Assembly (NCBI RefSeq): GCF_011806455.1
Contig: NZ_JAATOT010000001.1
Location: 372,001 to 436,000, forward strand
Source: Celeribacter sp. HF31
Lineage (GTDB): Bacteria > Pseudomonadota > Alphaproteobacteria > Rhodobacterales > Rhodobacteraceae
Length of the DNA stretch: 64,000 nt
Reading direction: 5' to 3'
In this document: positions 7,485 through 15,738 of the stretch, one piece after another
Position numbering within the stretch: the stretch's first letter is position 1
How the letters are laid out: the number at the start of each line of letters is the position of its first letter
The notes under the pieces: generated by a model
What the model saw: the letters and a program-made list of their open reading frames with translations, nothing else
Told to the model about the DNA's origin: nothing
Database searches by the model: none
Position numbers and translations under genes: made by a program

Positions 7485-9221
7485 GAGGGCGGCGCGCAGT
7501 TGGCGCAGTTTTGCGAGGCCAAACTGTGCGGCGCGGCTGCGCCCGTTTGGAGTCGATGCCAACAGCTCCACCGCCTCTTCCGGCGACAAGGGCGCGCCGG
7601 TTTTCGGGTCAAAATAGCGTGGATAATCAATGAGAACCGCATGGGCGAGGCCCATCACATCGGGTCGCGCCGCGCGACGGGCAGGCGTTGATCCGAGGTC
7701 GGTGGTTAGCCCCCAACCGGCATAAAACGGCGCCCCCGTGCAGGTCACGGGCGTGCCGCGCAGGAGCGCCTCGAAGCCCATGAGAGACGTCATGGTCCAG
7801 ACCTCATCGCAGGCCTCGATGAGGGCCAGAGGGTCGGCTTTCTGCGCGATGATATCGGCGATCTGCGCGGCCTCCGAGGTTTTCCCGCGCCGCAACCCTG
7901 CTTCGACATCCGGGTGCGGTTTGTAGACGATCACCGCGTCGGGGTGGGCCGCGCGTGCGGCTTGCAAAAGTGCCAAGTTGGTCGAAATCTCTCCGGCACC
8001 GAGACGGATCGAGGCGTCATCCTCCACCTGCCCAGCGACCAAAATCCGATGCCCTTGCGGCAATGCGGGTTGGCCTTGTCCGACATTGTATTTGCTCAGG
8101 CGCAGCTCCGTCAGGCGGCGGGTAAGGCTTTCAGCGCGCTTACGTTGTTGGCCTGTCAACACCGCCCGCTCCGCAATCAACGACTCAAGCCGTGAGGGAC
8201 GAGTCGGATCGAAGTAAATCCCCAGATCGTCCAGCACCAGAGACAGAGGGCGGACGAGGGCGGCGCCGAGGCCGCGTGAGCGCAGGAAACCGTCCTCAAG
8301 CCGCAAATCAGCCTGCGACGTTTGCCCCCAGGCAAGGTGGCGCACCCCTTCAGTTTTGTGCCCGGCGATCTCTTCGGCGTCGTCGGAAAATATAATCCGA
8401 GCCTGCCCCAGATACTGTCGCAAGAAAGGGCGCTTCCACGGCAAGATATTGGAGGAGACATAACCAAGGCTGTCTTCGTTTCTGGCCCGAAGCCGCGCCT
8501 CAAGGCGGCTCAAAACCTCTTCGATTTCAAGGTCTGCATCTCCGCTGCGCCAGACCGTGCTCACCATAAGAGCGCCGCAGAAAAGCTGCGCGCGGGTGAG
8601 GCGGCGTGTGGCGTGCGGATCGGGGTTTTCGTCTTGTGTGAGATCGAGACTGCCAAACCAGGGCCGCCCAAACACACGGGGACGGTGGCCGGCCAAAATG
8701 GCGTCAAAGCCGGAACCCGCACTATGGGTGTAGACGGAGGTGGCTGTTTCCAGAAGCGGGTAGAGGGGCGTTTCCGGCGGCAAAAGCGTCACGCGCGGGT
8801 CGTCATGATCCGTGAAAAACCCGTCTTGGCAGGTCAGGATCGCGACCTGCGCATTCAGCAATTCGGTCTGCGCAAAGACCAGCATTTCCAGCATATCGGC
8901 CTCTGTCGGGGCCGCTTGCGTGGCACGGGGCTGATCTAAAACCAGCACATATGGAACATTCGGAAGCGCCTCACCCGACACATGAGACAAAAACTTGGAC
9001 AATTCCAATGAAACCAGCCAATCCATCGCATCGCGTGCACGTGCGAGTTGTGCACTGTCGTCCAATCCGCTCACGGCCAGAAGATCGTCCCAGTCCTGTC
9101 GCGTGGCACAGGTGAGATCGGGGTCTGCCCAAACCCGTTCAAACAGTTTGGGTGTCGCAAAGGAAAGCCGCCCGGACAATGTCGGGGCGGCTTTGGATGC
9201 GGTGCGGTCGGCGTCGACCAT
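7470..9221 (-). CDS. KpsC-like capsular polysaccharide beta-Kdo transferase with shortened N-terminal half
   Basis: KpsC builds the poly-Kdo linker that joins group 2-type capsule to its lipid anchor, using two glycosyltransferase halves. The C-terminal half here looks intact: DGFLRSRGLG near residue 310, VRPLSLVLDDLGIYFDPTRP, YKPHPDVEAGLRRG near 433 and FYAGWGLTTD near 500. The N-terminal half is only about 285 residues, lacks its own copy of the DGFLRS block, and has FGRPWFGSLDLT (184-195) where a YAGWGLT-like motif is expected. The start is ATG 9221, just after the Wza-like stop; upstream extension would run inside that gene. Total 583 residues, shorter than the roughly 670 of enteric KpsC. 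Confidence 0.85.
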   Translation of the reverse strand: MVDADRTASKAAPTLSGRLSFATPKLFERVWADPDLTCATRQDWDDLLAVSGLDDSAQLARARDAMDWLVSLELSKFLSHVSGEALPNVPYVLVLDQPRATQAAPTEADMLEMLVFAQTELLNAQVAILTCQDGFFTDHDDPRVTLLPPETPLYPLLETATSVYTHSAGSGFDAILAGHRPRVFGRPWFGSLDLTQDENPDPHATRRLTRAQLFCGALMVSTVWRSGDADLEIEEVLSRLEARLRARNEDSLGYVSSNILPWKRPFLRQYLGQARIIFSDDAEEIAGHKTEGVRHLAWGQTSQADLRLEDGFLRSRGLGAALVRPLSLVLDDLGIYFDPTRPSRLESLIAERAVLTGQQRKRAESLTRRLTELRLSKYNVGQGQPALPQGHRILVAGQVEDDASIRLGAGEISTNLALLQAARAAHPDAVIVYKPHPDVEAGLRRGKTSEAAQIADIIAQKADPLALIEACDEVWTMTSLMGFEALLRGTPVTCTGAPFYAGWGLTTDLGSTPARRAARPDVMGLAHAVLIDYPRYFDPKTGAPLSPEEAVELLASTPNGRSRAAQFGLAKLRQLRAALLGLR

Positions 9222-9226
9222 GGGCC

Positions 9227-10357
9227 TTAATTGGCGAGGTTGCTGAGCGAATTGGCCGAGGTCGCGGTGCCGGTGATGGCGCCCAGAGTTTTCTGCCATT
9301 GGACGAACGGTGCTTCGGTCACATAGAGCGTGTCCTCGTCGCGGATCAGGAAGTCGCGTGCGAGGAACAGCCCGTTCGGCTGCGTCAGGTCCAGCACATA
9401 AATCAGGCGCTGCGTGCCGACCAGATCGTCACGGCCCAGGACCTGTTTGGCAATCTCTTCGGGTTCGTTGCGGAACACGAAGACGCCGGTCGGATCGGCG
9501 GCATTGGTCTGCAACCCGCCGACTTGGGCGATGGCTTCCAGCGCGGAGAGGTTGCGGGTCTCAAAGGAGATCACGCTTTGTCCACCGGTCGCGCCCATCG
9601 CGGTGAAGGAGCGAGGGTCGGCTTCGACCAGAATGCGATCGCCGTCGCGCAACGGAATGTCGTATTTCGGGTTTTCATACAGATCGGCGAACCAGACGGT
9701 GCCGACCTTGCTGCCGCGAATGACCTTGACCTGCGCCACATCGGGCTCGACGGAAACACCGCCCGCTTTGGCGAGCATCGCGGTGAGGCGACGGGTCGGG
9801 CGTTCGATCGGGTAAACGCCCTGACCGGCGATCTGACCCGTGATGGTGACGGTGGCCCCATCGCCTGCGGCGCGGGCGACCATGACCTGCGGATCCGGGG
9901 TCTGGGTGTCGAGTTTTTCGGTGATGATGCGACGGATGGCTTCGGGGCTGTTGCCTGCGGCTTTGATCCGGCCCGCGTAGGGGACAAAGATAAAGCCGCC
10001 GCCGTCGACCTGAACCTCGGAGAGGACGGTGGCATTTGCGCCCTGGCCCGCCAAAAGGCCGTCATCCACGTTTTCCCAGATGGTGAGCGACAGCACGTCA
10101 CCCGGAGAGATTGTGTCAGATCCGATCACGCCCGCGTTTTGGAAGGCGGAGGAAAAGCCAAGTTCCTGATTGATCGCGGTGGCGGCGTTGACGCGGTCAT
10201 TGACCGTTACGACGAAGGAATCGCCTTGTTCCAGAACGGAGCCGGCAAAGATCTCTTTCTTGTTCGGGCCAGAGCGCGGCAAAGCACAGGCGGACAGGCT
10301 TGCGACCACGGCCACAAGCGTGATGGCGCGGGTGATGCGCGATGTCAGGATCTGCAC
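9227..10357 (-). CDS. Outer-membrane polysaccharide export lipoprotein (Wza/KpsD-like)
   Basis: 376-residue polysaccharide biosynthesis/export protein, the channel or periplasmic part that passes capsule across the outer membrane. The lipoprotein signal ends in the lipobox LSAC (Cys24). The export domain shows ISPGDVLSLTIWENVDDGLL and GFIFVPYAGRIKAAG. Two SLBB-type repeats follow: VTITGQIAGQGVYPIERPTR and the region around DGDRILVEADPRS. The start codon is GTG 10357 with AGAGGAG about 8 bases upstream. It forms an operon with the KpsC-like gene (5 bases between them). The 251 bases upstream hold no gene and must carry the promoter. Confidence 0.9.
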   Translation of the reverse strand: MQILTSRITRAITLVAVVASLSACALPRSGPNKKEIFAGSVLEQGDSFVVTVNDRVNAATAINQELGFSSAFQNAGVIGSDTISPGDVLSLTIWENVDDGLLAGQGANATVLSEVQVDGGGFIFVPYAGRIKAAGNSPEAIRRIITEKLDTQTPDPQVMVARAAGDGATVTITGQIAGQGVYPIERPTRRLTAMLAKAGGVSVEPDVAQVKVIRGSKVGTVWFADLYENPKYDIPLRDGDRILVEADPRSFTAMGATGGQSVISFETRNLSALEAIAQVGGLQTNAADPTGVFVFRNEPEEIAKQVLGRDDLVGTQRLIYVLDLTQPNGLFLARDFLIRDEDTLYVTEAPFVQWQKTLGAITGTATSANSLSNLAN

Positions 10358-10608
10358 TGGTCGAACTCCTCTGCCCCATATTTTTATCGGGTTTAATCAG
10401 AAGATTAATGAATAGCGAGTCAAAAATCCACCGCAGCGACCAAAGCCATGCGGTCCGAAGCACGGGTGTTGCGGGAAGGTCGCTGGTCCCATAGGGAGTG
10501 TGGTTGAGGGGATACTCGCCTCAGGATGTAGCGGCACAAATTCAGCTTGGACGTCGTTTTGCAGCCTTCTTTGCCCTGCATGCGCGTCTGGCGGACGGTT
10601 TGACGGGG

Positions 10609-11949
10609 TTACTTGACGAGGCGCAGCGGCTGGCGCGGCGGCGCGGTGCCGGACAAAAGCGCCACATCGGGGGCGTCCTCGGACAACATCAAATCGACGA
10701 CCTGGCGCATCAACTGGCGCCGTCCGCGTTTGGAATAGAACCCGCCCGGCACCTGCGAGGTTTCCAAAAGGAACTGCCGGTAATCGCGATAGGCGCGGGT
10801 GTCGGGGCGGTCGGGGTGCGCGAAAAACGCCTCGAGGCTTTGATGCGACACGAACTCCGGCTTGTCATAGACAGCGCGGCCCAGAATGCGCAGCGGGATG
10901 CCCAGAGACAGCACCTGTTGCCCGGCGGTGGAATTCACCGTGACGGCGGATCGCGCGCTGTGCAAAAGCCGCTGCAACTTGCCGCCACGCACATGGTGCA
11001 CGCGGTGTTCGACCCCGAATTCCGCAGAGATGCGGCGGATTTCGTGACGCAGGTTGCGCCGGTCGTTTTCCAGCGGATGCGCCTTGAACACCAGGTGATG
11101 ATGCTGCGGCGCGCCGCGCGCAAAGCCCTCAATCACATCGGCGATGAATTCGGGCATGGTGGAATAGGGGCTGTGGACCTGAAAGCTGGTGTCATGTTCG
11201 AGCTGCAAGAGCGCGATGTGGAACGGATGCCCGGCAGAGAGGATCGAACGCGTGTGCCACGCCCGCGACAGCCAATGCTGCGGCATTAGGATCAGGCGTT
11301 TGAAATACAATAGGAATTCTTTGGTGACCGGCAATTCGCGATGGCCACGATAATGTCTAAAGGCGGAATTCCGGAACATCACGAACCAATGATAGAGCGC
11401 GCCGTAAAAGATGTGCTGGCGCATGTCGCCCCAAAGTGCGGGCGGCTCGATATTGTCGTGGTCGATCTTGTCCAAGGCGGCGCGCATCTCCGCCACCGAA
11501 AGCGACATGAGGGTCGAATTGCCGTTCGAACCGTCGCGCTCATAGGTGACCCAATAGGGGCGGATGTAGCCCTCTTCGAACACATGCACGGTCAGGCCCA
11601 GCTCGCGGGCTTTTTCGATCGCCAGCGCATGTACAGGACGGGTATCGCCGTAAAGCACGATGTCGGTGACGGATTTCTCGCGCAGGATCTCGGCAAAACG
11701 CTCGGGCCAGTCATCGGCAGGCTGGGTGTAGGGCAGGAAGCTTTTGGTCGAGAACCAGAACGCCCGGTCACCGGCGTTGAAGCCGACGCGCCAGACGGTG
11801 GCGCCAGCGGCGCGCAGCATTTTACCCAAAGACCAGAAAAACGGCCCATGCGGTCCCTGCAACATCAGGAATACGCGCGTTTTCGCGGTGGTTTGGACCT
11901 CTGGGTGCTTCATGGCGTTGTCTTTGGGCCTCTCCGGCGGGCTTGTCAT
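10609..11949 (-). CDS. KpsS-like capsule polysaccharide beta-Kdo transferase
   Basis: 446-residue protein of the capsule synthesis family PF05159, resembling KpsS, which adds the first Kdo to lyso-phosphatidylglycerol at the inner face of the membrane. Marks: VFLMLQGPHGPFFWSLGKML near the N-terminus, VFEEGYIRPYWVTYERDG, FKAHPLENDRRNLR, and TVNSTAGQQVLSLGIPLRILG. Start uncertain: ATG 11949, or ATG 11913 before KHPEVQ; neither has a strong ribosome site. It lies upstream of the wza-like/kpsC-like pair on the same strand, with a 251-base gap that may hold a second promoter. KpsM, KpsT and KpsE partners are not in the window. Confidence 0.9.
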   Translation of the reverse strand: MTSPPERPKDNAMKHPEVQTTAKTRVFLMLQGPHGPFFWSLGKMLRAAGATVWRVGFNAGDRAFWFSTKSFLPYTQPADDWPERFAEILREKSVTDIVLYGDTRPVHALAIEKARELGLTVHVFEEGYIRPYWVTYERDGSNGNSTLMSLSVAEMRAALDKIDHDNIEPPALWGDMRQHIFYGALYHWFVMFRNSAFRHYRGHRELPVTKEFLLYFKRLILMPQHWLSRAWHTRSILSAGHPFHIALLQLEHDTSFQVHSPYSTMPEFIADVIEGFARGAPQHHHLVFKAHPLENDRRNLRHEIRRISAEFGVEHRVHHVRGGKLQRLLHSARSAVTVNSTAGQQVLSLGIPLRILGRAVYDKPEFVSHQSLEAFFAHPDRPDTRAYRDYRQFLLETSQVPGGFYSKRGRRQLMRQVVDLMLSEDAPDVALLSGTAPPRQPLRLVK

Positions 11950-12131
11950 GGTTAAAGTGTTGTTTGCCTAAAAAATCGGGCGGATTTGTGGCCGCTCGGT
12001 CGCAGCCTCGCGCAGAGCATTTCCGAAAAAGGTGAAGATTCCCTGAGGAGGCCCGCGTTACCACCGCTTGCAGCGCCGCGCCGGGGGCGCTACCTCTGGA
12101 CGCAAAGCAATTGAGCCCGACAGGAGAAGAC

Positions 12132-12731
12132 ATGTTCACTGGGATCGTCACGGACATCGGCACCGTTCTGGAACTGGAAAAGCGCGGCGATCTGCGGGCG
12201 CGGATCGGCTGCGCCTATGATGTCGACGGCATTGAGATCGGGGCGTCGATTGCCTGTGACGGCGTGTGCCTCACGGTGATTGCGCTCGGAACCGATCCGC
12301 AAAACTGGTTCGACGTGGAAATCTCTGCCGAGAGCGTGTCGAAGACCAATATTTCGGCTTGGGTGGTCGGGAAAAAACTCAACCTTGAGCGCGCCCTGAA
12401 ACTCGGGGACGAGTTGGGCGGCCATATCGTGTCGGGCCATGTCGATGGCGTCGCCGAGATCATCGCAATGGTGGACGAGGGCGACAGCACGCGGATCAAG
12501 TTTGACGCGCCGGAGGCTCTTGCGAAATTCATCGCGCCGAAAGGCTCGGTGGCCTTGAACGGCACGTCCTTGACGGTGAATGAGGTCGAGGGCACCAGCT
12601 TTGGCATCAACGTCATTCCGCACACTCAAGAGGTGACGACCTGGGGCCGCGCAAAGGTGGGCGATAAGGTCAACCTCGAGATCGACACGCTGGCGCGCTA
12701 CGTGGCGCGACTTCAGGAGTGGCAGGCATGA
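12132..12731 (+). CDS. ribE: Riboflavin synthase, alpha subunit
   Basis: Makes riboflavin by dismutation of two lumazine molecules. 199 residues with two lumazine-binding barrels: MFTGIVTDIGTV at the start of the first, with ACDGVCLTV, and the second from HIVSGHVDGVAEI with LNGTSLTVNEV. The start is ATG 12132 with AGGAGA upstream. It overlaps the next gene by ATGA. No FMN-type leader structure is visible upstream. Confidence 0.96.
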   Translation: MFTGIVTDIGTVLELEKRGDLRARIGCAYDVDGIEIGASIACDGVCLTVIALGTDPQNWFDVEISAESVSKTNISAWVVGKKLNLERALKLGDELGGHIVSGHVDGVAEIIAMVDEGDSTRIKFDAPEALAKFIAPKGSVALNGTSLTVNEVEGTSFGINVIPHTQEVTTWGRAKVGDKVNLEIDTLARYVARLQEWQA

Positions 12732-13297
12732 GCCGCCCGCCGCTCTATGGTGTCGGCCACAATGGTGGTCCGGCTCTCGATGGTGGCGTCGGCTATCGTC
12801 GGTTTCTCTGGAAAAAGGCGCGCAAGGGGCTGATGGGGGAGACCCTGCCCATCGAGGTCATTCGCCGCCGGGTGCGCCGCGCCGAAGAGCTGGGTCTGCC
12901 CTATAAATCCTACGCCTCGATCCGGGCTTGCACCGGCCGCGATGTGATCGGTTTTCTGTTCTCGTCCAATGCCTTGCGACTCATTCGTCAGGGTGATCAG
13001 ATGCCCGTGGCCTATGCCGACAAACTGGCGCAGGTGAAGGCCACGCGTCTGGTCGCCGCCCATCATCCGCTTGTGCCGGAGCTGATTGAGACCATGGAGG
13101 GCATCGACAAAGCCGCCGCAGCCCCCGCGCCTTATGCCCCCTGGAGCACGCAGCGTGCCCGTCTGTCTGCGCTTTTGGGGCCGAAACTGCCGCGCGCGGG
13201 TATGGTGCTCATCGCGGATGCGCCCTTTGAGGCGGACTGGCTGATGGCGGGCAAGCTTGGCGGCCAGATCGAGGCGCCGGTTTTCTTTGGAGATTGA
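12728..13297 (+). CDS. Uncharacterised protein in the riboflavin operon
   Basis: 189 residues, no family recognised. It is soluble, basic and without a signal peptide. Features: N-terminal SRPPLYGVGHNGGPALDGG, a basic helix VIRRRVRRAEELGLPYKSYASIRACTGRDVIGFLFSSNALRLI, and a C-terminal WSTQRARLSALLGPKLPRAGMVLIAD. It starts within the ribE stop (ATGA) and is followed 152 bases later by ribBX, so it is translated with the riboflavin genes. A link to flavin metabolism is plausible from position only. The YKSYASIRACTGRD helix could suit nucleic-acid binding. Confidence 0.75.
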   Translation: MSRPPLYGVGHNGGPALDGGVGYRRFLWKKARKGLMGETLPIEVIRRRVRRAEELGLPYKSYASIRACTGRDVIGFLFSSNALRLIRQGDQMPVAYADKLAQVKATRLVAAHHPLVPELIETMEGIDKAAAAPAPYAPWSTQRARLSALLGPKLPRAGMVLIADAPFEADWLMAGKLGGQIEAPVFFGD

Positions 13298-13449
13298 GGC
13301 TTTCGACACGGGTTTTCAAAGGGATGCCTGTCTTTTCGGACAGGGTGCGTGAAACGACCGGACCATGTGCGTGTGATGAGGCTGGCGTTTGGGCGCGCAA
13401 ACCTGTACGGAAAGGCGACTGAATCCCCAGAAAGCCGCCGATACCGACC

Positions 13450-14565
13450 ATGTCTGAGACACCCAAGACCGATAGCGAAACCTTTCACGCCGCCATTTCC
13501 CCCATCGAGGAAATCATCGAAGACGCCCGCAATGGCCGGATGTTTATCCTTGTAGATCATGAGGATCGCGAAAACGAAGGCGATCTGGTGATCCCGTCGC
13601 AGATGGCCACGCCTGAGGCGATCAATTTCATGGCGACCTACGGGCGCGGATTGATCTGTGTGACGCTCACGGGTGAGCGGATCGACGCGCTTGGCCTGCC
13701 GATGATGGCCTCGAGCAATTCGTCGCGCCACGAAACCGCCTTTACCGTTTCCATTGAGGCGAAAGAGGGTGTCTCCACCGGCATTTCTGCGCACGACCGC
13801 GCGCGCACCGTTGCTGTGGCGATCGACCCGTCGAAAACCGCCGAAGACATCGCCACACCCGGCCATATTTTCCCGCTGCGCGCCCGCGATGGCGGCGTGC
13901 TCGTTCGTGCGGGCCACACCGAAGCCGGTGTCGATGTCGCGCGTCTTGCGGGTCTGATGCCCAGCTCGGTGATCTGTGAGATCATGAACGAAGACGGCAC
14001 CATGTCGCGCCTGCCGGATCTTGTGGGCTTTGCGCAGCTTCATAATCTCAAGATCGGCACGATTTCCGATCTGATCGCCTATCGCCGCCGCCACGACAAC
14101 CTCGTGACCAAGGTGACAGAGCGCCAGGTGCGTTCCGAATTCGGCGGCGACTGGAATATGCAGATTTACACCGATGATTTGCACGGCGCCGAACATATCG
14201 TTCTGACCAAAGGCGATGTGACGGATGGCAAGCCGGCTTTGGTTCGGGTGCACAACCTCAACCCGCTCGAAGACGTCTTGGGCATTGGCAAGACCTCGCG
14301 CGAGATGGAAGGCGCGATGGAGCTGATCGCCGAGGCGGGCCGCGGTGTGGTCGTCCTTTTGCGTGACACGCGGATGAAAATGGCGGAAGAGGACGAAGCC
14401 TCGCCGCAAACCCTGCGTCGCTACGGGCTTGGCGCCGAAATCCTCGCCGCTCTGGGTCTGCACGAGCTGATCCTCGTGACCGACAGCCCGCAACCGAAGG
14501 TGCCGGGGCTTGAGGCTTTTGGTCTCGAAATCGTCGGAACACGCAAAATTACGGAAGGGGCATGA
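13450..14565 (+). CDS. ribB: 3,4-dihydroxy-2-butanone 4-phosphate synthase with degenerate GTP cyclohydrolase II-like domain (RibBX)
   Basis: The N-terminal domain makes the four-carbon unit of riboflavin from ribulose 5-phosphate. It is complete: VDHEDRENEGDLVIPSQ (residues 33-49), FMATYGRGLICV, STGISAHDRARTV, GHIFPLRARDGGVLVRAGHTEA. The C-terminal half (about 215-371) aligns in layout with GTP cyclohydrolase II, but the zinc-site block reads VHNLNPLEDVLGIGKTSRE (267-285) with no cysteine. The RQEGRGIG region is also replaced (RDTRMKMAEE). It therefore cannot be a zinc-dependent cyclohydrolase. This matches the RibBX form described in rhizobia, so RibA activity must come from another locus. 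Confidence 0.93.
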   Translation: MSETPKTDSETFHAAISPIEEIIEDARNGRMFILVDHEDRENEGDLVIPSQMATPEAINFMATYGRGLICVTLTGERIDALGLPMMASSNSSRHETAFTVSIEAKEGVSTGISAHDRARTVAVAIDPSKTAEDIATPGHIFPLRARDGGVLVRAGHTEAGVDVARLAGLMPSSVICEIMNEDGTMSRLPDLVGFAQLHNLKIGTISDLIAYRRRHDNLVTKVTERQVRSEFGGDWNMQIYTDDLHGAEHIVLTKGDVTDGKPALVRVHNLNPLEDVLGIGKTSREMEGAMELIAEAGRGVVVLLRDTRMKMAEEDEASPQTLRRYGLGAEILAALGLHELILVTDSPQPKVPGLEAFGLEIVGTRKITEGA

Positions 14566-14568
14566 GCC

Positions 14569-15105
14569 ATGGCCGCTGCTGAACAACATCACATTCTCGA
14601 TCTGCCGAAATTCGAAGAGCCGGTGAAACTGCTGATCGTCGTGGCGCCTTATTATAAGGACATCGCCGACGAGCTGGTCGCAGGCGCCAAATCCACCATC
14701 GAGGAGGCCGGCGGCACTTGGGACTTGGTCGAAGTGCCGGGCGCGCTCGAAGTCCCGACCGCGATTTCCATCGCCGACAAGCTGTCGAACTTCGACGGCT
14801 ACGTGGCGCTGGGCTGTGTCATCCGGGGCGAAACCACGCATTACGAGACGGTCTGTAACGACAGCTCGCGCGCGCTTCAGCTCATGGGCCTTCAGGGTCT
14901 CTGCATCGGCAACGGCATCCTGACCGTGGAAAACCGCGACCAGGCCGTGGTGCGTGCCGAGAGCAAAGGTCAAAATAAAGGTGGCGGGGCAGCGGCTGCG
15001 GCCTTGCATCTCATCGCGCTTTCGCGCAAATGGGCCGCTCCGAGCAAGTGCGTGGGATTCCACGCGGACGCGATCAAGCTTGCCGGTGACACCAAGCCAG
15101 CCTGA
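14569..15105 (+). CDS. ribH: 6,7-dimethyl-8-ribityllumazine synthase
   Basis: Condenses the two riboflavin precursors into lumazine. 178 residues, with VAPYYKDIADELVAGA, EVPGALEVPTAI, FDGYVALGCVIRGETTHYE and NGILTVENRDQAVVRA. The substrate region and the catalytic His of GETTHYE are present. The N-terminal 20 residues (EQHHILDLPKFEEP) form a short extension. It begins 3 bases after the ribBX stop and precedes nusB by 13 bases. Confidence 0.96.
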   Translation: MAAAEQHHILDLPKFEEPVKLLIVVAPYYKDIADELVAGAKSTIEEAGGTWDLVEVPGALEVPTAISIADKLSNFDGYVALGCVIRGETTHYETVCNDSSRALQLMGLQGLCIGNGILTVENRDQAVVRAESKGQNKGGGAAAAALHLIALSRKWAAPSKCVGFHADAIKLAGDTKPA

Positions 15106-15118
15106 TGGACGCTTAAAA

Positions 15119-15604
15119 ATGACCGAAGAGAACACCCATCTGAAACCGCCCACCAAGCGCGAGATGAAATCTGCCGCGCGGCTGTACTCCGTGCAGGCGC
15201 TGTTTCAAATGGAAGCGGCGGATATGACCGTCGACAAGGTGCGCCGCCAGTTCTACGACCATTTCTTCGGTCTCGAGACTGAGGAAGAGGGCACGTTCAT
15301 CGACGGTGACAGCGACCTGTTCCACGAGATCACCGAGATCGCGGTGAACGATCAGGCCAAGATCGACCAGATGACCGACCGGGCTTTGGTGGCGAAATGG
15401 CCGATCGCGCGGATCGACTCGACGCTCCGCGCGCTGTTCCGTGCCGCAGGGGCCGAGCTTTTGTCTGGCCGCACGCCGCCCAAGGTGGTGATTGTGGAAT
15501 TCGTGGATGTGGCCAAGGCGTTCTACCCCGATGGTCGTGAGCCGAAATTCGTCAACGCGGTGTTGGATCATATGGCCCGCGAAGCTCTACCGGAGGCCTT
15601 TTAA
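15119..15604 (+). CDS. nusB: Transcription antitermination factor NusB
   Basis: 161-residue helical factor that joins NusE (S10) on boxA RNA to prevent early termination in rRNA operons. Family features: KREMKSAARLYSVQALFQME near residue 15, KWPIARIDSTLRALFRAAGAELL, and VIVEFVDVAKAFYPDGREPKFVNAVLDHMAR. It is last in the rib cluster, the usual ribH-nusB order. The last nine codons lie within the first copy of a 56-bp tandem duplication. Confidence 0.96.
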   Translation: MTEENTHLKPPTKREMKSAARLYSVQALFQMEAADMTVDKVRRQFYDHFFGLETEEEGTFIDGDSDLFHEITEIAVNDQAKIDQMTDRALVAKWPIARIDSTLRALFRAAGAELLSGRTPPKVVIVEFVDVAKAFYPDGREPKFVNAVLDHMAREALPEAF

Positions 15605-15683
15605 GGCCATCGGGAGAGCGAGCAAATGAAGCATGCGAAGCTCTACCGGAGGCCTTTTAAGGCCATCGGGAGAGCGAGCAAAT
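15579..15683 (+). repeat. Tandem duplication across the nusB stop codon
   Basis: A 49-base sequence at 15579-15627 is repeated exactly at 15635-15683, a period of 56 bases. Copy 1 contains the last nusB codons and the stop. Copy 2 is a non-coding echo. Each copy holds the palindrome GGCCTTTTAAGGCC. The 7-base spacers after the copies differ slightly (GAAGCAT and TAGGCAT). Confidence 0.95.
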
Positions 15684-15693
15684 TAGGCATGTG

Positions 15694-15734
15694 AAAAGAC
15701 ACCGGAAGCTCTATGAGCTTCCGGTGTCTTTTTT
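15694..15734. terminator. Strong bidirectional terminator between nusB and the acyltransferase
   Basis: Perfect 14-bp stem GACACCGGAAGCTC (15698-15711) and GAGCTTCCGGTGTC (15715-15728) with a TAT loop. AAAA precedes it and TTTTTT follows, so it can end transcription from both convergent genes. Confidence 0.95.
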
Positions 15735-15738
15735 AAAC

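Noticed and set aside
9152-10396. About 400-codon open frame opposite the Wza-like gene
   Set aside because: Shadow; the minus strand has a lipobox and SLBB motifs.
13298-13449. FMN riboswitch before ribBX or ribE
   Set aside because: None of the conserved RFN blocks (such as the GGGTGAAATTCCC type) occurs at 11950-12131 or 13298-13449; only a small CTGTC/GACAG hairpin is present.
13132-15156. Open frame of about 670 codons antisense to ribBX and ribH
   Set aside because: It covers two certain riboflavin genes and shows no recognisable domain.
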